DNA from: Ruminococcus sp. UBA7477
GTDB taxonomy: Bacteria > Bacillota > Clostridia > Oscillospirales > Ruminococcaceae
DNA length: 16,761 bases
Direction of reading: 5' to 3'
NCBI GenBank assembly: GCA_002479715.1
Contig: DLOT01000028.1
Span: 31,297-48,057 of the forward strand
The notes under the pieces were generated by a model that saw only the letters and a list, made by a program, of their open reading frames with translations, was not told the origin of the DNA and did not search any database. Of this stretch, positions 1 through 6,680 are shown one piece after another. Every line of letters starts with the position of its first letter. The first letter of the stretch is position 1. The translations under genes and the position numbers were made by a program.

Positions 1-1335
1 GCCGCATATTGATCCCTGGGAGGTCGAGCCGTTTGACGACAGAACCTCAGAAACCATACGGATAGCATACGGGAAGTCCTCAACGGACGGGATAACAGGA
101 ACGAGGGCCCTTTCTGCAAGTGCGCCGTGTCCGATCTCGCGTCTTCCGGGACCTCTTGAAGGCTTTGTTTCGCCGACAGAATATGACGGGAAGTTATACT
201 GATGCATATATCTCTTGGTTTCTTCCTCGTCGATTCCGTCCATTCTCTGCGCGTCGCTTACCGGTCCGAGAGTACATATTGTCATAACCTGAGTTTGTCC
301 TCTTGTGAACAGTCCGGAGCCGTGAACTCTCGGGAAAAGACCTACCTCGGCAGCCAGAGGACGGATTTCGTCGATTCCTCGGCCATCAACGCGCTTACCT
401 TCATAGAGCCAGTTGCGGACGATCTTCTTTTGCAGCTTATACATTACCTCGCCGATAATGTTAGGCAGATTTTCATACTTTTCAGAAAGAGTGTCCAGAA
501 CCTCCTGAGTTATCGGAACAAGTCTTGCATCACGAACGTTTTTGTCATCTGTATCAAGTGCAAACTTAACCTTTTCGCCTACAAGAGCCTCTACCTCGTC
601 CATCATATCGTGGTCAAGCTCCATAGACTCGAATGAGAATTTAGGTTTGCCGATCTGCTTTTGAATATCTGAAATAAAGGCGACCATTTTTTTGATCTCT
701 TCATGGCCTTTGATAATAGCTTCAAGCATCAGATCGTCGGGGATCTCGTCTGCTCCGGCTTCGATCATGACAACCTTTTCGGCTGAGCCTGCAACAGTAA
801 GATTAAGCCTGTTGTTCTCCCCTCTTTGCTCCAGTGTTGGATTGAGAACAAGCTCACCGTCAACATAGCCGACATTGATAGATGCAACAGGACCAGCCCA
901 CGGAATATCCGAGATAGAAATTGCGATAGATGCCGCGATCATTCCGGCGATCTCCGGAGAGTTGTCAGGATCAACAGCTAAAACAGTCATAACGACAGAA
1001 ACGTCGTTTCTCATATCTTTTGGGAAAAGGGGTCTGATAGGCCTGTCTACGCAGCGGGATGCAAGTATTGCCTTGTCAGAAGGCTTTCCTTCGCGCTTGA
1101 GGTAAGATCCGGGAATTTTTCCGACCGAATAAAGCTTCTCCTCAAAGTCAACAGAGAGCGGGAAAAAATCAATCCCTTCTCTGGGCTGCTTGCTGGCTGT
1201 AACATTGCCCATAACGACAGTTTCGCCGTATCTGACAACACAGCTTCCGTTTGCAAGTCCGCACATTTTACCTGTTTCAACACTCAGCGGTCTGCCGGCG
1301 TAAGTTGTTTCAAATCGCCTGAAATTTTCAAACAT
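1..1335 (-). CDS. pnp: Polyribonucleotide nucleotidyltransferase (PNPase), N-terminal 445 residues, cut by window edge
   Basis: PNPase is a phosphorolytic 3'-5' exoribonuclease that degrades mRNA to nucleoside diphosphates, usually as a trimer. The visible part is the first 445 of roughly 700 residues; translation is open to position 1. It begins MFENFRRFETTYAGRPLSVE and contains the first RNase PH fold (about residues 10-140), with VDRPIRPLFP and SISDIPWAGPVA segments. A helical linker follows (about 150-240), then the start of the second RNase PH fold with GRGIDEIRPL, GSGLFTRGQTQVMT, YSVGETKPSRGPGRREIGHG and SSNGSTSQGSICG. The C-terminal KH and S1 RNA-binding domains and the catalytic aspartates of core 2 lie outside the window. 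The ATG at 1335-1333 has a clear GGAGG 8 nt upstream. It lies downstream of rpsO, the classical bacterial order, across a 249-nt structured gap. The SD can be sequestered (see the leader entry at 1343-1394). Confidence 0.97.
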   Translation of the reverse strand, partial: MFENFRRFETTYAGRPLSVETGKMCGLANGSCVVRYGETVVMGNVTASKQPREGIDFFPLSVDFEEKLYSVGKIPGSYLKREGKPSDKAILASRCVDRPIRPLFPKDMRNDVSVVMTVLAVDPDNSPEIAGMIAASIAISISDIPWAGPVASINVGYVDGELVLNPTLEQRGENNRLNLTVAGSAEKVVMIEAGADEIPDDLMLEAIIKGHEEIKKMVAFISDIQKQIGKPKFSFESMELDHDMMDEVEALVGEKVKFALDTDDKNVRDARLVPITQEVLDTLSEKYENLPNIIGEVMYKLQKKIVRNWLYEGKRVDGRGIDEIRPLAAEVGLFPRVHGSGLFTRGQTQVMTICTLGPVSDAQRMDGIDEEETKRYMHQYNFPSYSVGETKPSRGPGRREIGHGALAERALVPVIPSVEDFPYAIRMVSEVLSSNGSTSQGSICG

Positions 1336-1342
1336 TTGTTAT

Positions 1343-1394
1343 TCCTCCGTTATATTTATTTTGACGGAGGACTTAGCAATAAACACAACCTCCG
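1343..1394 (-). promoter_or_regulatory. pnp leader: competing anti-SD / anti-anti-SD hairpins
   Basis: Reading the minus strand, three segments occur in order: CGGAGG (1394-1389), TCCTCCGT (1371-1364) and ACGGAGGA (1350-1343). The last contains the pnp Shine-Dalgarno. The second and third form a perfect 8-bp helix with a 13-nt loop, which would hide the SD. The first and second form a perfect 6-bp helix with an 18-nt loop, which would free it. The two helices exclude each other, the layout of a translational on/off switch. The pairing is seen directly; regulation is inferred. In E. coli, pnp is autoregulated post-transcriptionally through its leader by a different, RNase III-dependent mechanism. 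Confidence 0.6.
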
Positions 1395-1584
1395 AAAAGA
1401 AGCTCTGTTTAATGCTAATCTTCCGTCTGTTCACAATTTTTAGGCTTGCCCATGCGGAAATCCGGTTGTTTCCGGCAGAACAGGCTTTCGTTCTTGCGGC
1501 ATCGATTGCCGCAGTACAAACTAGTAAATATAGACGTAAAGGCAGTAGGGATATAACCCCGACTGCCTCAACGCACATTTTAAT
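1395..1584 (-). other. rpsO-pnp intergenic RNA with several hairpins
   Basis: This stretch has no gene. Besides the switch nearest pnp and the hairpin just after rpsO, it holds a perfect 7-bp hairpin TGCGGCA/TGCCGCA with a 5-nt loop (1495-1513). A further inverted repeat, GGAAA/TTTCC, lies around 1456-1473. I could not identify a convincing promoter for pnp here, so co-transcription with rpsO is likely. Such hairpins between rpsO and pnp are RNase III processing sites in E. coli; the same role here is inference. Confidence 0.5.
1541..1567 (-). terminator. Hairpin after rpsO: partial terminator or processing stem
   Basis: On the minus strand, about 17 nt after the rpsO stop, GGCAGT and ACTGCC pair, then a C-T mismatch, then GGG with CCC around a 7-nt loop. 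The following sequence, TTTACGTCTATATTT, is T-rich but lacks an uninterrupted U run, so termination is probably incomplete. A transcript-stabilising or RNase cleavage stem is an equally good reading, since pnp downstream has no clear promoter of its own. Confidence 0.5.
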
Positions 1585-1851
1585 TTACTTACGAATTCCG
1601 AGCTTCGCGATAACGCTTCTGTATCTCTCAATGTCCTTCTTAGAGAGATAGTTGAGAAGGTTTCTTCTGTGACCGATCATCTTGTAAAGACCGCGTCTTG
1701 AGTGATGGTCGTTAGGGTGCTTCTTAAGATGCTCGGTGAGGTCTGAGATTCTTCTTGTCAGAATAGCGATCTGGACCTCAGGCGAACCGGTGTCGCTCTC
1801 GTGGTTTTTGTTGGCCGCAATTATAGCGTCCTTTTCTTCTTTTCTCATCAT
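1585..1851 (-). CDS. rpsO: 30S ribosomal protein S15
   Basis: S15 is a primary binding protein of the 30S subunit that nucleates assembly of the 16S rRNA central domain. The 88-residue product has the usual length and family signature: TGSPEVQIAILTRRISDLTEHL, the rRNA-contacting HPNDHHSRRGLYKMIGHRRNLLNYL and the end RYRSVIAKLGIRK. The reading frame is open for 32 more codons upstream, but homology starts at MMRKEEK. The ATG at 1851-1849 has AGAGG about 10 nt upstream; the adjacent second ATG (1848) is 3 nt further away. The gene has its own promoter at 1993-2021 and a roughly 135-nt folded leader, and is followed by pnp. S15 commonly represses its own translation through its leader. Confidence 0.97.
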   Translation of the reverse strand: MMRKEEKDAIIAANKNHESDTGSPEVQIAILTRRISDLTEHLKKHPNDHHSRRGLYKMIGHRRNLLNYLSKKDIERYRSVIAKLGIRK

Positions 1852-1986
1852 GGTAATCGTACCTCTTTCAAATAAATTTCCTGTGACGAAGAAACGGGTA
1901 CGGTACTTTCCGCCTAAAATGCGGCAAGTCCCTGTATCTGCGTTCACGGTTTATGCGAACAGGCTGAGAAACGCCTGCACACAGCA
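1852..1986 (-). promoter_or_regulatory. Structured rpsO 5' leader, candidate S15 autoregulatory RNA
   Basis: The predicted leader of about 135 nt has several helices on the minus strand. CAGGC/GCCTG (1973-1977 with 1960-1964) is followed by GTTCGC/GTGAAC with one G-U pair (1955-1960 with 1942-1947), sharing one base. A longer stem, 1921-1932 with 1902-1913, has GG/CC, ACTT/AAGT and CCGC/GCGG blocks separated by two G-A mismatches. Finally CGTACC (1902-1897) pairs perfectly with GGTACG (1863-1858), which includes the GG of the SD. Multi-helix S15-binding leaders are known in several phyla; that this is one is inference from position and folding. Confidence 0.55.
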
Positions 1987-1992
1987 TTAATA

Positions 1993-2021
1993 ATTATACC
2001 ACAGCTTTTCCCAATTGTAAA
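1993..2021 (-). promoter_or_regulatory. Sigma-A-type promoter for rpsO-pnp
   Basis: On the minus strand TTTACA (2021-2016) and TATAAT (1998-1993) are separated by exactly 17 nt. The -10 matches consensus fully and the -35 at 5 of 6 or better by function. The predicted start is near 1986. It lies 24 nt after the folD stop codon. A 6-bp inverted repeat (AGCTTT/AAAGCT, 2003-2024) overlaps the -35 and spacer. Confidence 0.85.
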
Positions 2022-2044
2022 GCTTGTTCATAATTTATTAAGAA

Positions 2045-2905
2045 TTAATCTATTGAGTTCTGAAGCTTGGCGGCAGTAAGGGTATTTTTCATCAGCATAG
2101 CAATAGTCATAGGACCGACCCCTCCGGGAACGGGCGTTATAAATGAAGCCTTTTCGCTCACACCGTCAAAATCAACATCACCGCAGAGCTTACCGTTTTC
2201 CATTCTATTCATACCGACGTCAATAACGACCGCGCCATCTTTGACCATGTCTTCGGTTATAAGCCTTGCCTTCCCTACCGCCGCAACCAGAATATCCGCA
2301 CGACGGCAGACCTCCGCGAGGTCTTTTGTCCGTGAGTGGCAAATCGAAACGGTTCCGTGCTTGTGGAGAAGAAGCATTGCCATAGGCTTTCCGACAATAT
2401 TACTTCTGCCGACAACAACGCATTCTTTGCCGGATATATCTGTTCCGGTTGAGGCTATCAGCTCCATAACACCGGCAGGTGTACACGGAAGAAAGCTATA
2501 GTCGCCTATCATGATCTTGCCGACATTGACCGGGTGGAAAGCGTCAACATCCTTTTCGGGCCTTATACGGTTAATGACCGATTTTTCGTCAAGATGCTTT
2601 GGCAAAGGAAGCTGAACGAGTATTCCGTTAACGTTTTTGTCACCGTTTAGCTTGTCGATCAGCTCCAGCAGCTGATCCTGAGTTGTTTCCTCCGGCATTG
2701 CAAATTCAAACGACTTGAAGCCGCAAAGCTCGCAGGCTTTTTTCTTATTATTCACATAGATCCTAGATGCCGGGTCATTTCCGACAATCACGACAGCCAG
2801 TCCTATGTCTATCCCCAGCTTCTCTTTGATCTGTGAGGCTTCAGAGGCGACCTTTGCCTTTACCGCGGCGGAAACCGATTTTCCGTCAATTATCTTTGCA
2901 GACAT
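2045..2905 (-). CDS. folD: Bifunctional methylenetetrahydrofolate dehydrogenase / methenyltetrahydrofolate cyclohydrolase
   Basis: FolD interconverts 5,10-methylene-, 5,10-methenyl- and 10-formyl-tetrahydrofolate with NADP, supplying one-carbon units for purines and formyl-Met-tRNA. The 286-residue length is normal. The active-site YVNNK (Tyr50, Lys54) follows the conserved DPASRIY segment. VQLPLP (97-102), KDVDAFHP (118-125), the nucleotide-binding GRSNIVGKP (166-174) and PGGVGPMTI (260-268) are all present, so the enzyme looks intact. The ATG at 2905 is the only sensible start. Its AAGGAGG lies inside the end of lgt, about 13 nt upstream, which is rather far. The gap to the lgt stop is 5 nt, indicating translational coupling and one transcript. 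No terminator is visible between its stop and the rpsO promoter. Confidence 0.97.
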   Translation of the reverse strand: MSAKIIDGKSVSAAVKAKVASEASQIKEKLGIDIGLAVVIVGNDPASRIYVNNKKKACELCGFKSFEFAMPEETTQDQLLELIDKLNGDKNVNGILVQLPLPKHLDEKSVINRIRPEKDVDAFHPVNVGKIMIGDYSFLPCTPAGVMELIASTGTDISGKECVVVGRSNIVGKPMAMLLLHKHGTVSICHSRTKDLAEVCRRADILVAAVGKARLITEDMVKDGAVVIDVGMNRMENGKLCGDVDFDGVSEKASFITPVPGGVGPMTIAMLMKNTLTAAKLQNSID

Positions 2906-2910
2906 ATGAA

Positions 2911-4251
2911 TTATTCATCCTCCTTAGCATCGTTTTCAACAGTACCACCTTCGGCAGTATCATTATCGGGGACTTCCTCGGTGTTATTCTCATCATCGCC
3001 GAGAATAGATTCATAGTTTTCCTCGCCGGCCATTTCATCGCTCTTATTTTCTTGAGCTTTTTTCTTGGAAAAATACTCTTTTGCTTCGGCTTTCAGTTTT
3101 GCGAGCTTTTCGGCGTGATTTTTCTTGCCATCAGCGCCGTAGCTGTTGTCATATTCCTTCTGGAGAGCCGAAAAGTCCTTTTCTTCTGCTTTTGCCGCTG
3201 CGATCTTTTTTCTCAGCTCTGCTTTGCGGTTCGTATACTCAACATCACACATATAAGCTGCCAGACCGATCTCCGAATCCTTTGTTTCATAATACAGCTT
3301 TCTGCCGCTGCTGCGCTTGACAGAGCCGCGGAAAATAATGATAAGGACAAGCGACGCCAGGACGCAGGTTCCCGCAACCAGCTGGGATACTCTTATGTTT
3401 CCGAGATAAAGGCTGTCTGTACGCAAGCCTTCGATAAAAAACCTTCCAAGGCCATACCAGCCGATATACATAAGGAAAATCTCACCGTCAAACCTACGAT
3501 TCTTGAAATAGAAGTGCAGCATGATGAATCCGACAAGACACCAGATCGACTCATACAAAAAGCAGGGGTGAACAGGCAGATAATAGTCAATGGTTTCGCC
3601 TGTTCTCAAGGCATAGTCATCACAAACCGAAGCAAGGTAGCTGATAGTTTTGCTGCTCATCATTCCCCATGGCAGGGTGGTGTTAGTGCCGAACGCCTCC
3701 TGATTGAAAAAGTTGCCCCAGCGTCCTATGCACTGACCGATCAAAAAACACGGTGCTGCGACATCAAGAGTCGCCCATAGGTTTTGCTTATGGAGGATAA
3801 CGATAGTTCCTCCGACCAGCACCGCGCCGATTAGACCTCCATAGATCGCAAGACCGCCGCTTCTTGTATTGAAAAAGTCCTTAAAGCCGACGCCGACTTC
3901 ATTGAAAATAACATAGTAGAGTCTAGCACCGAATATCGCACCGATCAGACCTCCGATTATCGCGTCGGTGATCTTGTCGGGATTAAGTCCGCTGGAGGGC
4001 ATTTTACGGTAACCGTAAAACAGCGCCAGAATAATTCCAAGTGCGATCAGAAAACCATACCAATAAATCTTGAAATCTGTTCCCGGGATCGTGAAGAAGA
4101 CCCTGTCGATCGTAATTCCCGAATTGAAAATATTTTCGCTGTCACCGAAGAAAGGAAAATAAGTTTTATCGGGGTTGTTTTTAATATTCTGCACAACATC
4201 ACTGCCAAGCTCTTTGGCCATAACCAATGCAGAAGTCCAAAAATGCGTCAT
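2911..4251 (-). CDS. lgt: Prolipoprotein diacylglyceryl transferase with long charged C-terminal extension
   Basis: Lgt transfers diacylglycerol from phosphatidylglycerol to the lipobox cysteine of prolipoproteins in the cytoplasmic membrane. Recognisable parts are WYGFLIALGIILAL (64-77), the HGGL-region YGGLIGA (137-143, with Tyr where E. coli has His103), the signature GRWGNFFNQEAFG (176-188), HPCFLYES (228-235) and GRFFIEGLRTDS (269-280). Seven or so membrane segments end near residue 307. The family is usually 260-300 residues; this one has 446. Residues about 310-446 are a hydrophilic tail: a Lys/Glu/Ala-rich, probably helical part (about 340-405), then an acidic Asp/Glu/Asn end. The N-terminus is also longer, about 45 residues before the usual start. 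I chose the ATG at 4251 because AAGGAG lies 7 nt upstream; an in-frame start at 4278 lacks one. It is the first gene of an lgt-folD unit. Confidence 0.95.
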   Translation of the reverse strand: MTHFWTSALVMAKELGSDVVQNIKNNPDKTYFPFFGDSENIFNSGITIDRVFFTIPGTDFKIYWYGFLIALGIILALFYGYRKMPSSGLNPDKITDAIIGGLIGAIFGARLYYVIFNEVGVGFKDFFNTRSGGLAIYGGLIGAVLVGGTIVILHKQNLWATLDVAAPCFLIGQCIGRWGNFFNQEAFGTNTTLPWGMMSSKTISYLASVCDDYALRTGETIDYYLPVHPCFLYESIWCLVGFIMLHFYFKNRRFDGEIFLMYIGWYGLGRFFIEGLRTDSLYLGNIRVSQLVAGTCVLASLVLIIIFRGSVKRSSGRKLYYETKDSEIGLAAYMCDVEYTNRKAELRKKIAAAKAEEKDFSALQKEYDNSYGADGKKNHAEKLAKLKAEAKEYFSKKKAQENKSDEMAGEENYESILGDDENNTEEVPDNDTAEGGTVENDAKEDE

Positions 4252-4294
4252 AACAATACTCCTTTTGCAAATTGTCAATGAAACTTTCTCTACA

Positions 4295-4324
4295 AGTATA
4301 TCACATTTTCTTTCGGATTGCCAT
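4295..4324 (-). promoter_or_regulatory. Promoter for lgt-folD
   Basis: On the minus strand TATACT (4300-4295) is preceded by TGA, giving an extended -10 of the TGN type. ATGGCA (4324-4319) lies 18 nt upstream as a weak -35 with 4 of 6 matches. The site is between the terminator of the upstream cluster and the lgt start, leaving a leader of about 37 nt. An extended -10 compensates for a poor -35 in Firmicutes. Confidence 0.6.
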
Positions 4325-4360
4325 AGCTAATCCAATATTTTTTCAAATTTTCACAAACCA

Positions 4361-4390
4361 CAAAAAGGCAGGAACTTAATCCCGCCTTTT
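4361..4390 (-). terminator. Rho-independent terminator of the envelope cluster
   Basis: On the minus strand, directly after the stop of the 81-residue gene, AAAAGGCGGGA pairs with TCCTGCCTTTT (11 bp with one G-U) around a loop of about 6 nt, running into TTTTT at 4362-4366. It separates the lipoprotein/membrane protein cluster from lgt. Confidence 0.85.
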
Positions 4391-4398
4391 AAGCTTTT

Positions 4399-4644
4399 TT
4401 ATTCTCCGACCGAAGTGAGCGAAGTATCCTCTCCGCCGATTTCGTATACCTTTGTTACAACCGTTGTAGTCACTTCGCCGTCGGGTGCAGAGTTGAGAAC
4501 GTCGTCAAGCGACGTTGCAAACATATAAGCCGCGAAAAATCCCAGCAATATCAATATTACGATCAGCAGTATTATTTTCAGGTTGAGCGAAAGCTTTTGC
4601 AGCTTTGTCATACTGCGCTTTTTTTCATTTGTTTTGTTCTCCAT
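4399..4644 (-). CDS. Small single-pass membrane protein of unknown function (81 aa)
   Basis: I do not recognise this family. The protein has a basic cytoplasmic-type N-terminus (NEKKRSMTKLQKLSLNLK), one long transmembrane helix (about residues 23-44, ILLIVILILLGFFAAYMF) and a 37-residue acidic, Thr/Ser/Val-rich tail. By the positive-inside rule the tail would lie outside the membrane. The ATG has GGAGA 6 nt upstream. It is the last gene of a three-gene run, 34 nt behind the polytopic membrane protein, and is closed by a strong terminator. A real gene is supported by the RBS, the organised protein layout and the position; the function is unknown. Confidence 0.75.
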   Translation of the reverse strand: MENKTNEKKRSMTKLQKLSLNLKIILLIVILILLGFFAAYMFATSLDDVLNSAPDGEVTTTVVTKVYEIGGEDTSLTSVGE

Positions 4645-4678
4645 GTCGATCTCCGTTAATCTGTATATCTCTTTATTA

Positions 4679-5515
4679 TCAGCTTATTCCAAGGAACTCG
4701 AAGTAGTTTTTGTCAGGCATAACGACATATGAATTTGTATACTCCTCATCGTCCTCCATCTTAAAGGTGAGGATATTGCTCCCCGACCAATAAACCTCCG
4801 GAACTTTTCCTCTTCCGTAGAAAAATTTGACCTTACGCTTGATCCCCTTTTGCTTCAGAGTAAAAAAGTTGAATGTTTTGTCTTGTCCGTGAGGAACAAC
4901 ATAGATGATGACCTGTCCCTCCTCCTTGTTTTGAACATCGCATATATAAAATTCAAGATTTCCGTCCGGTGAAACGGTTTTGCCGTCGCTTGTCATAGCC
5001 ATAACATAATTCATATCATATGCAGCGTATACAGGATCTGTGGGCGAGAGGTCTGCGTTCAAAACGGTTTCGACCGTTGATGATGATCCAAACAGCAGGT
5101 TTGCGATAAAGTAAGCGAATATACCCAGAACGTACATCATAATATAGATCGTTCCCAGCAAGACCTTGAGGTTTGCTGGCGCACTGGTATAGAAAAACAT
5201 TACAATAGCAACGATCAGCGGCGGAACAAAAATTATAATGTTGTTCATATTGAAAAGAACAAGGAAGAAAACTATTGGTAAAAGCAGCATACTGCTTATC
5301 CGCGTTATGATTATGTCTTTTGTAAAGAGCATAAAAACCAAAAACAGCGCGCTTAATATAAAGTATACGGTGAAAAACGCACTCTGCGCACCTTCGTTTA
5401 TCTCAAATTTATACAGGAAGGTAGCGATCGTCAGAAGAACGATCACAGCTACATAAATCAGATTAAAGACGGCCAGCGCACGCTTTAACCAAATGTTATT
5501 CAATATGTCTTTCAT
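4679..5515 (-). CDS. Polytopic membrane protein with C-terminal soluble domain, unknown function
   Basis: I do not recognise a family. The first half has about five transmembrane helices (roughly residues 12-34, 45-64, 72-88, 92-109 and 117-143). The second half (about 145-278) is hydrophilic and beta-rich, with segments such as LEFYICDVQNKEEGQVIIYV and ILTFKMEDDEEYTNSYVV. With an N-terminal cytoplasmic LKR patch and five helices the soluble half would face outside, but the helix count is uncertain. The ATG at 5515 has only a distant AAAGG (about 15 nt), so initiation may be weak or coupled to the lipoprotein gene that ends 33 nt upstream. The neighbours, an adaptor-like lipoprotein and a single-pass protein, suggest a shared envelope role, which is inference. 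Confidence 0.8.
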   Translation of the reverse strand: MKDILNNIWLKRALAVFNLIYVAVIVLLTIATFLYKFEINEGAQSAFFTVYFILSALFLVFMLFTKDIIITRISSMLLLPIVFFLVLFNMNNIIIFVPPLIVAIVMFFYTSAPANLKVLLGTIYIMMYVLGIFAYFIANLLFGSSSTVETVLNADLSPTDPVYAAYDMNYVMAMTSDGKTVSPDGNLEFYICDVQNKEEGQVIIYVVPHGQDKTFNFFTLKQKGIKRKVKFFYGRGKVPEVYWSGSNILTFKMEDDEEYTNSYVVMPDKNYFEFLGIS

Positions 5516-5548
5516 TTTGGAATATGTCTGCCTTTCATATTATGTATG

Positions 5549-6535
5549 TCAGTTGACAATAAGCTCTTCATCGCCATCAAGTCCGCTGACGACCTCAAAA
5601 TAGCTATTGTCAGATATACCTGTTTCTATATCAATTTCAACCTTGGCACCGTCTATCAGAACATTGACATATTCCCGTAATCCGACTTGTCTGTGTGCTG
5701 CCTTCGGGATAAGAACAACATTATCCTTGGTGTACACATCAAAAAATACATCGATCGTGCCGAAGTCCATAAGCTGCGCCGTATCCGGAAGCTCGATAAC
5801 ATAGAGGTATCCGCTGAAGTCTACACCGCCGTCTCTTTTGATAATGTCTATGACCTTACCGTCAATATCGGCGATCTTACCCTGAACGACTCTGACCTTG
5901 CTTCCGAAATTGACATTTGCCAACGGATCGCCGAAAACAAAGGCGGTCAAATAGGTTTTGCTTTTATCTGAGATCTCGCAGAGATACTGACCGCTGTAAA
6001 CCCGCTGTCCGGCTGCAACGCCTTCCTGAGAGATCTTGATTCTTCCGCTGCACGGAGCATATATTTTGGTGTTTTCCTTGCTTTTATTCAGCTTGTCGTA
6101 TTTCAGCTTTTCAAGCTCGTAGTTTATCTCGGCTTTTTCGATCTCATTTTTACCGGCTCCGGATTTTTTCAAGGATTTGTATGTTTCCTCGGCTGCGTCC
6201 ATAATGACCTTCTGATCTTCTATCTGATCCTGAAGCTCATCATCGACCAAAAGCTCGCAGATAAGTTCCCCTTCTTCAATCTCGTCATCAGCATAAAGCT
6301 TTGCAATAATTCCTGACTGATTAAAGAAGACCCGTTCCGAGTAAGGATATCCGAATGACCCTTCGGCATGGTATGCCGTTCCGATAGAACCTATCTGGGC
6401 GGAAACGGTATTATAAGTAATCTCCTTAGCTTCAATAACGACATCTTCGGAATTAACTGATGATTCGCTGCCTCCGCATGATGACAATGTGAAGCACAGG
6501 GCAACACATAGGACGGAACAAAGAAATCTTTTCAC
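5549..6535 (-). CDS. HlyD/MFP-like lipoprotein (efflux-adaptor fold)
   Basis: This is an exported lipoprotein resembling membrane-fusion (HlyD/MacA-type) adaptors. A short basic start (VKR), a hydrophobic stretch and the lipobox LSSC (17-20) predict lipidation at Cys20 by Lgt, encoded nearby. The two halves of a barrel-sandwich hybrid are visible: GIIAKLYADDEIEEGELICEL (75-95) and IYAPCSGRIKI (158-168) with GVAAGQRVYSGQYLCEI. Between them lies a helical hairpin of about 55 residues (about 100-155). A beta-barrel-like region (about 195-270) and a C-terminal domain with VLIPKAAH follow. The 328 residues are in the family range. I chose GTG at 6535 because AAAGGAG lies 9 nt upstream and it gives a proper signal peptide; an ATG at 6556 is in frame but has no RBS. 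No ABC or RND transporter is adjacent, so the partner is unclear. Confidence 0.82.
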   Translation of the reverse strand: MKRFLCSVLCVALCFTLSSCGGSESSVNSEDVVIEAKEITYNTVSAQIGSIGTAYHAEGSFGYPYSERVFFNQSGIIAKLYADDEIEEGELICELLVDDELQDQIEDQKVIMDAAEETYKSLKKSGAGKNEIEKAEINYELEKLKYDKLNKSKENTKIYAPCSGRIKISQEGVAAGQRVYSGQYLCEISDKSKTYLTAFVFGDPLANVNFGSKVRVVQGKIADIDGKVIDIIKRDGGVDFSGYLYVIELPDTAQLMDFGTIDVFFDVYTKDNVVLIPKAAHRQVGLREYVNVLIDGAKVEIDIETGISDNSYFEVVSGLDGDEELIVN

Positions 6536-6572
6536 AGTGCAAAACTCCTTTCGCACACAATATTCTTATTAT

Positions 6573-6601
6573 ATTTTAACATTTGCCGTTATAAATTACA
6601 A
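6573..6601 (-). promoter_or_regulatory. Promoter for the lipoprotein/membrane cluster
   Basis: On the minus strand TTGTAA (6601-6596) and TAAAAT (6578-6573) are spaced 17 nt apart. An overlapping perfect TATAAT (6573-6568) has no good -35 at the right distance. The intergenic space 6536-6680 holds nothing else I can identify, and I see no canonical terminator after hemW. Confidence 0.55.
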
Positions 6602-6680
6602 CACAAACCCAATCGTTTCGCTAACATTGTATGAACGCACAAACTCACCCATGCATTTTTGTTCATTTTGACAAATAGGG

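Noticed and set aside
1852..1947. A longer S15 starting at a GTG at 1947 (120 residues)
   Set aside because: S15 homology begins at the MMRKEEK start, which has a usable RBS; the upstream frame overlaps the structured leader.
2833..3780. A 315-codon open frame on the plus strand
   Set aside because: It lies antisense to lgt and folD, which have full family motifs. Its product is low-complexity hydrophobic and Phe/Leu-rich, with no RBS or recognisable domain, so it is a shadow of the real genes.
4266..4280. A TTGACA sequence just before lgt on the minus strand
   Set aside because: No -10 box at 16-18 nt downstream; it overlaps the lgt RBS region, and a better promoter lies at 4295-4324.
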